Position numbers and translations under genes: made by a program. 64,000 nt of DNA, taken from assembly GCA_017948555.1 (NCBI GenBank), contig JAFMYY010000003.1, positions 239,682-303,681 of the forward strand. Reading direction: 5' to 3'. Positions within the stretch are counted from its first letter, which is position 1. Each line of letters starts with the position of its first letter. A model generated the notes under the pieces. The model had not been told where the DNA came from. It saw only the letters and a list, made by a program, of their open reading frames with translations, and searched no databases. This document shows positions 62,676 to 64,000 of the stretch, piece after piece. The stretch comes from Cesiribacteraceae bacterium YIM B00369 (GTDB lineage Bacteria > Bacteroidota > Bacteroidia > Cytophagales > Cyclobacteriaceae).

Positions 62676-63917
62676 ATGAATTCCTGGATCAGCTTCTTTA
62701 AAAGCAATAAAAATCTTATCCTTTTCGGCTTCCTGCTCACCTTTTTCTCCGGGTTCGGACAAACCTTCCTGGTATCCTTATTCGTTCCGGAAATTCTCAG
62801 GAGTTTCGACGGACTTACCAATGCAAGCTTTGGTTCTCTGTATGCGGCAGCAACAGTTGCGAGTGCCTTCAGCCTGCCCTGGGCCGGCCGGTTTATAGAT
62901 GTTACAGACCTGCGGAAATTTACCTGGATGGTAGTTGGCGGACTGGCCGTGGCTATTCTTATCTTTTCACAGGCAACCAGTCTTATTGTACTTGGAATTG
63001 GTTTATATGGTCTGCGCTTAGCGGGTCAGGGGCTCATGAGCCACACTGCTATAACGTCCATGGCCCGCTATTTCGACCATGTACGTGGTAAAGCCATCAG
63101 TATTACATCTCTTGGCCACCCTGCCGGCAGCGCTGTTTTTCCTTTCATTGTAGCTGTACTGATTCAGCAATGGGGCTGGAGGTATACCTTAGTTGGCTCT
63201 GCCATTTTTGTGGCCCTGGTTTTGCCTCCCCTGCTGGGCTGGCTCCTGCGGAATACCGAAACAAACCCGCATACATTCCGCAGGATTGAGGAAGAGAAAA
63301 AAAATCTTTCTGAAAAAAGCAAAAACGAAGGTGTTCCCACCCCCACTTACCGCCGGATAATGGGGAGCAAAGCCTTCTGGCTTATTGCACCTGGAGCTAT
63401 TGCAATACCACTGCTTAATACTGCCTTTTTCTTTTACCAGATTCCGCTCGCAGAGGCCAAAGGCTGGTCTACTGAATGGGTGGCGGCTTCTTTTACAGGC
63501 TATGCCATTGCAGGAGCGCTGTGTATGCTGTTTGCAGGTGAACTGATAGACCGCCTGTCTGCAGCCAGACTTTTTCCTTTTTATTTATTCCCCCTGTTGG
63601 GTGCATTAGGCCTGGTTATTTTCTTCGACAGCCCCTGGATTACACCCGTATATCTGATCCTTATAGGGGTTTCCAATGGTTTCGGGAACCCGATAAAATC
63701 AGCACTCCAGGCAGAGGTGTTTGGCATAGAATATCTGGGAACTATACGGAGCCTTTTTACAGCCCTTATGGTAATAAGCACTGCTATAGGGCCTGCAGCT
63801 GTAGGTTTCCTGCTGGATGCAGGCTTCAGTTATGAAGAAGCGTTTTCCTTTGCTGCAGTTTACCTGGTACTTACAATAATGTGGAACTTCAGGATCTTAT
63901 ACCATAAGCCTGAGTAA
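62676..63917 (+). CDS. MFS transporter
   Basis: Major-facilitator membrane protein of 413 residues with about 12 segments: two six-helix halves separated by a charged loop near residues 195-220 (RIEEEKKNLSEKSKNEG). GFLLTFFSGFGQTFLVSLFVP, SLYAAATVASAFSLPWAGRFID (motif A-like), GQGLMSHTAITSMARYFDHVRGKA and FGNPIKSALQAEVFG are visible. Resembles monocarboxylate/oxalate-type or nitrate-type facilitators. At the end of the hexuronate block it could import a sugar acid or export an acid product. Substrate unknown. Confidence 0.88.
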   Translation: MNSWISFFKSNKNLILFGFLLTFFSGFGQTFLVSLFVPEILRSFDGLTNASFGSLYAAATVASAFSLPWAGRFIDVTDLRKFTWMVVGGLAVAILIFSQATSLIVLGIGLYGLRLAGQGLMSHTAITSMARYFDHVRGKAISITSLGHPAGSAVFPFIVAVLIQQWGWRYTLVGSAIFVALVLPPLLGWLLRNTETNPHTFRRIEEEKKNLSEKSKNEGVPTPTYRRIMGSKAFWLIAPGAIAIPLLNTAFFFYQIPLAEAKGWSTEWVAASFTGYAIAGALCMLFAGELIDRLSAARLFPFYLFPLLGALGLVIFFDSPWITPVYLILIGVSNGFGNPIKSALQAEVFGIEYLGTIRSLFTALMVISTAIGPAAVGFLLDAGFSYEEAFSFAAVYLVLTIMWNFRILYHKPE

Positions 63918-63926
63918 GAGGGAGAT

Positions 63927-63964
63927 GCCTTATTAACAAAAAAGCAGGCTCAAATTAATAAGGC
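63927..63964. repeat. Inverted repeat after the MFS gene
   Basis: GCCTTATTAA (63927-63936) and TTAATAAGGC (63955-63964) are exact reverse complements around 18 nt. It lies 10 bp past the MFS stop. A CCACTGAAAAAGTCCC sequence follows at once, which looks like the end of some insertion sequences; the window ends 36 bp later. Confidence 0.5.
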
Positions 63965-64000
63965 CACTGAAAAAGTCCCTTCACTAAATTTAGGGTTATC

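Noticed and set aside
1..64000. tRNA, rRNA or CRISPR arrays
   Set aside because: I looked for tRNA-like cloverleaf/TTCGA(A/T)TC segments and for regularly spaced direct repeats and saw none.

Overview
The window reads as a chromosomal segment of a Bacteroidota bacterium, probably a Cytophagales-type environmental relative rather than a gut Bacteroides (the rank is inference). The evidence is two SusC-type TonB receptors with the carboxypeptidase-D/plug N terminus, a SusD lipoprotein, a hybrid two-component system (HTCS), type IX secretion (T9SS) C-terminal sorting domains, and promoters of the Bacteroidota -33 TTTG / -7 TAnnTTTG kind. Almost the whole window is a pectin utilisation locus joined to the complete cytoplasmic hexuronate pathway.

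Region 1 (1-9694, minus strand): an HTCS sensor/regulator, a GH31 alpha-xylosidase-type enzyme with a PA14 insert, and a SusC receptor cut by the left edge. This looks like the end of a separate xylose-decorated-glycan (xyloglucan-like) locus. A 20-bp perfect-arm hairpin lies between HTCS and GH31. A FUSC-family membrane protein (10051-12252, plus) separates it from the pectin genes.

Region 2 (12423-45503, mostly minus): pectin depolymerisation outside the cytoplasm. There are three T9SS-secreted PL1-type pectate lyases, a lipoprotein PL1-type lyase, three GH28 enzymes, two rhamnogalacturonan-acetylesterase-type SGNH esterases, a CE8 pectin methylesterase, a GH105 unsaturated uronyl hydrolase, a GH43, a DUF4861 protein, an alpha/beta-hydrolase esterase, a LamG-like lipoprotein, a VOC protein, and susC/susD/surface-glycan-binding genes. 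Altronate dehydratase (uxaA) sits alone on the plus strand in this block.

Region 3 (46628-63917, plus strand): intracellular catabolism in the order kduI, kduD, lacI-type regulator, uxaB, SDR-type uxuB, uxaE, uxuA, uxaC, kdgK, TRAP transporter P-Q-M, second kdgK, kdgA, MFS transporter. Unsaturated uronates go through KduI/KduD to KDG. Galacturonate goes through UxaC to tagaturonate, then either UxaB/UxaA or UxaE/UxuB/UxuA to KDG. KdgK and KdgA finish to pyruvate and glyceraldehyde-3-phosphate.

The most notable observation is regulatory. A LacI-type palindrome, TGCAATCGATTGCA and close variants, recurs at promoters of all three T9SS lyases, susC, uxaA and kduI. On the minus strand five copies sit in an identical module: TTTG, a 20-nt spacer (21 in one), TAAAAT-like -7, then the operator. 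The fifth module (46406-46447) has no recognisable gene directly behind it and may drive an undescribed small RNA, small protein or long susC leader. The co-located LacI regulator is the obvious candidate reader.
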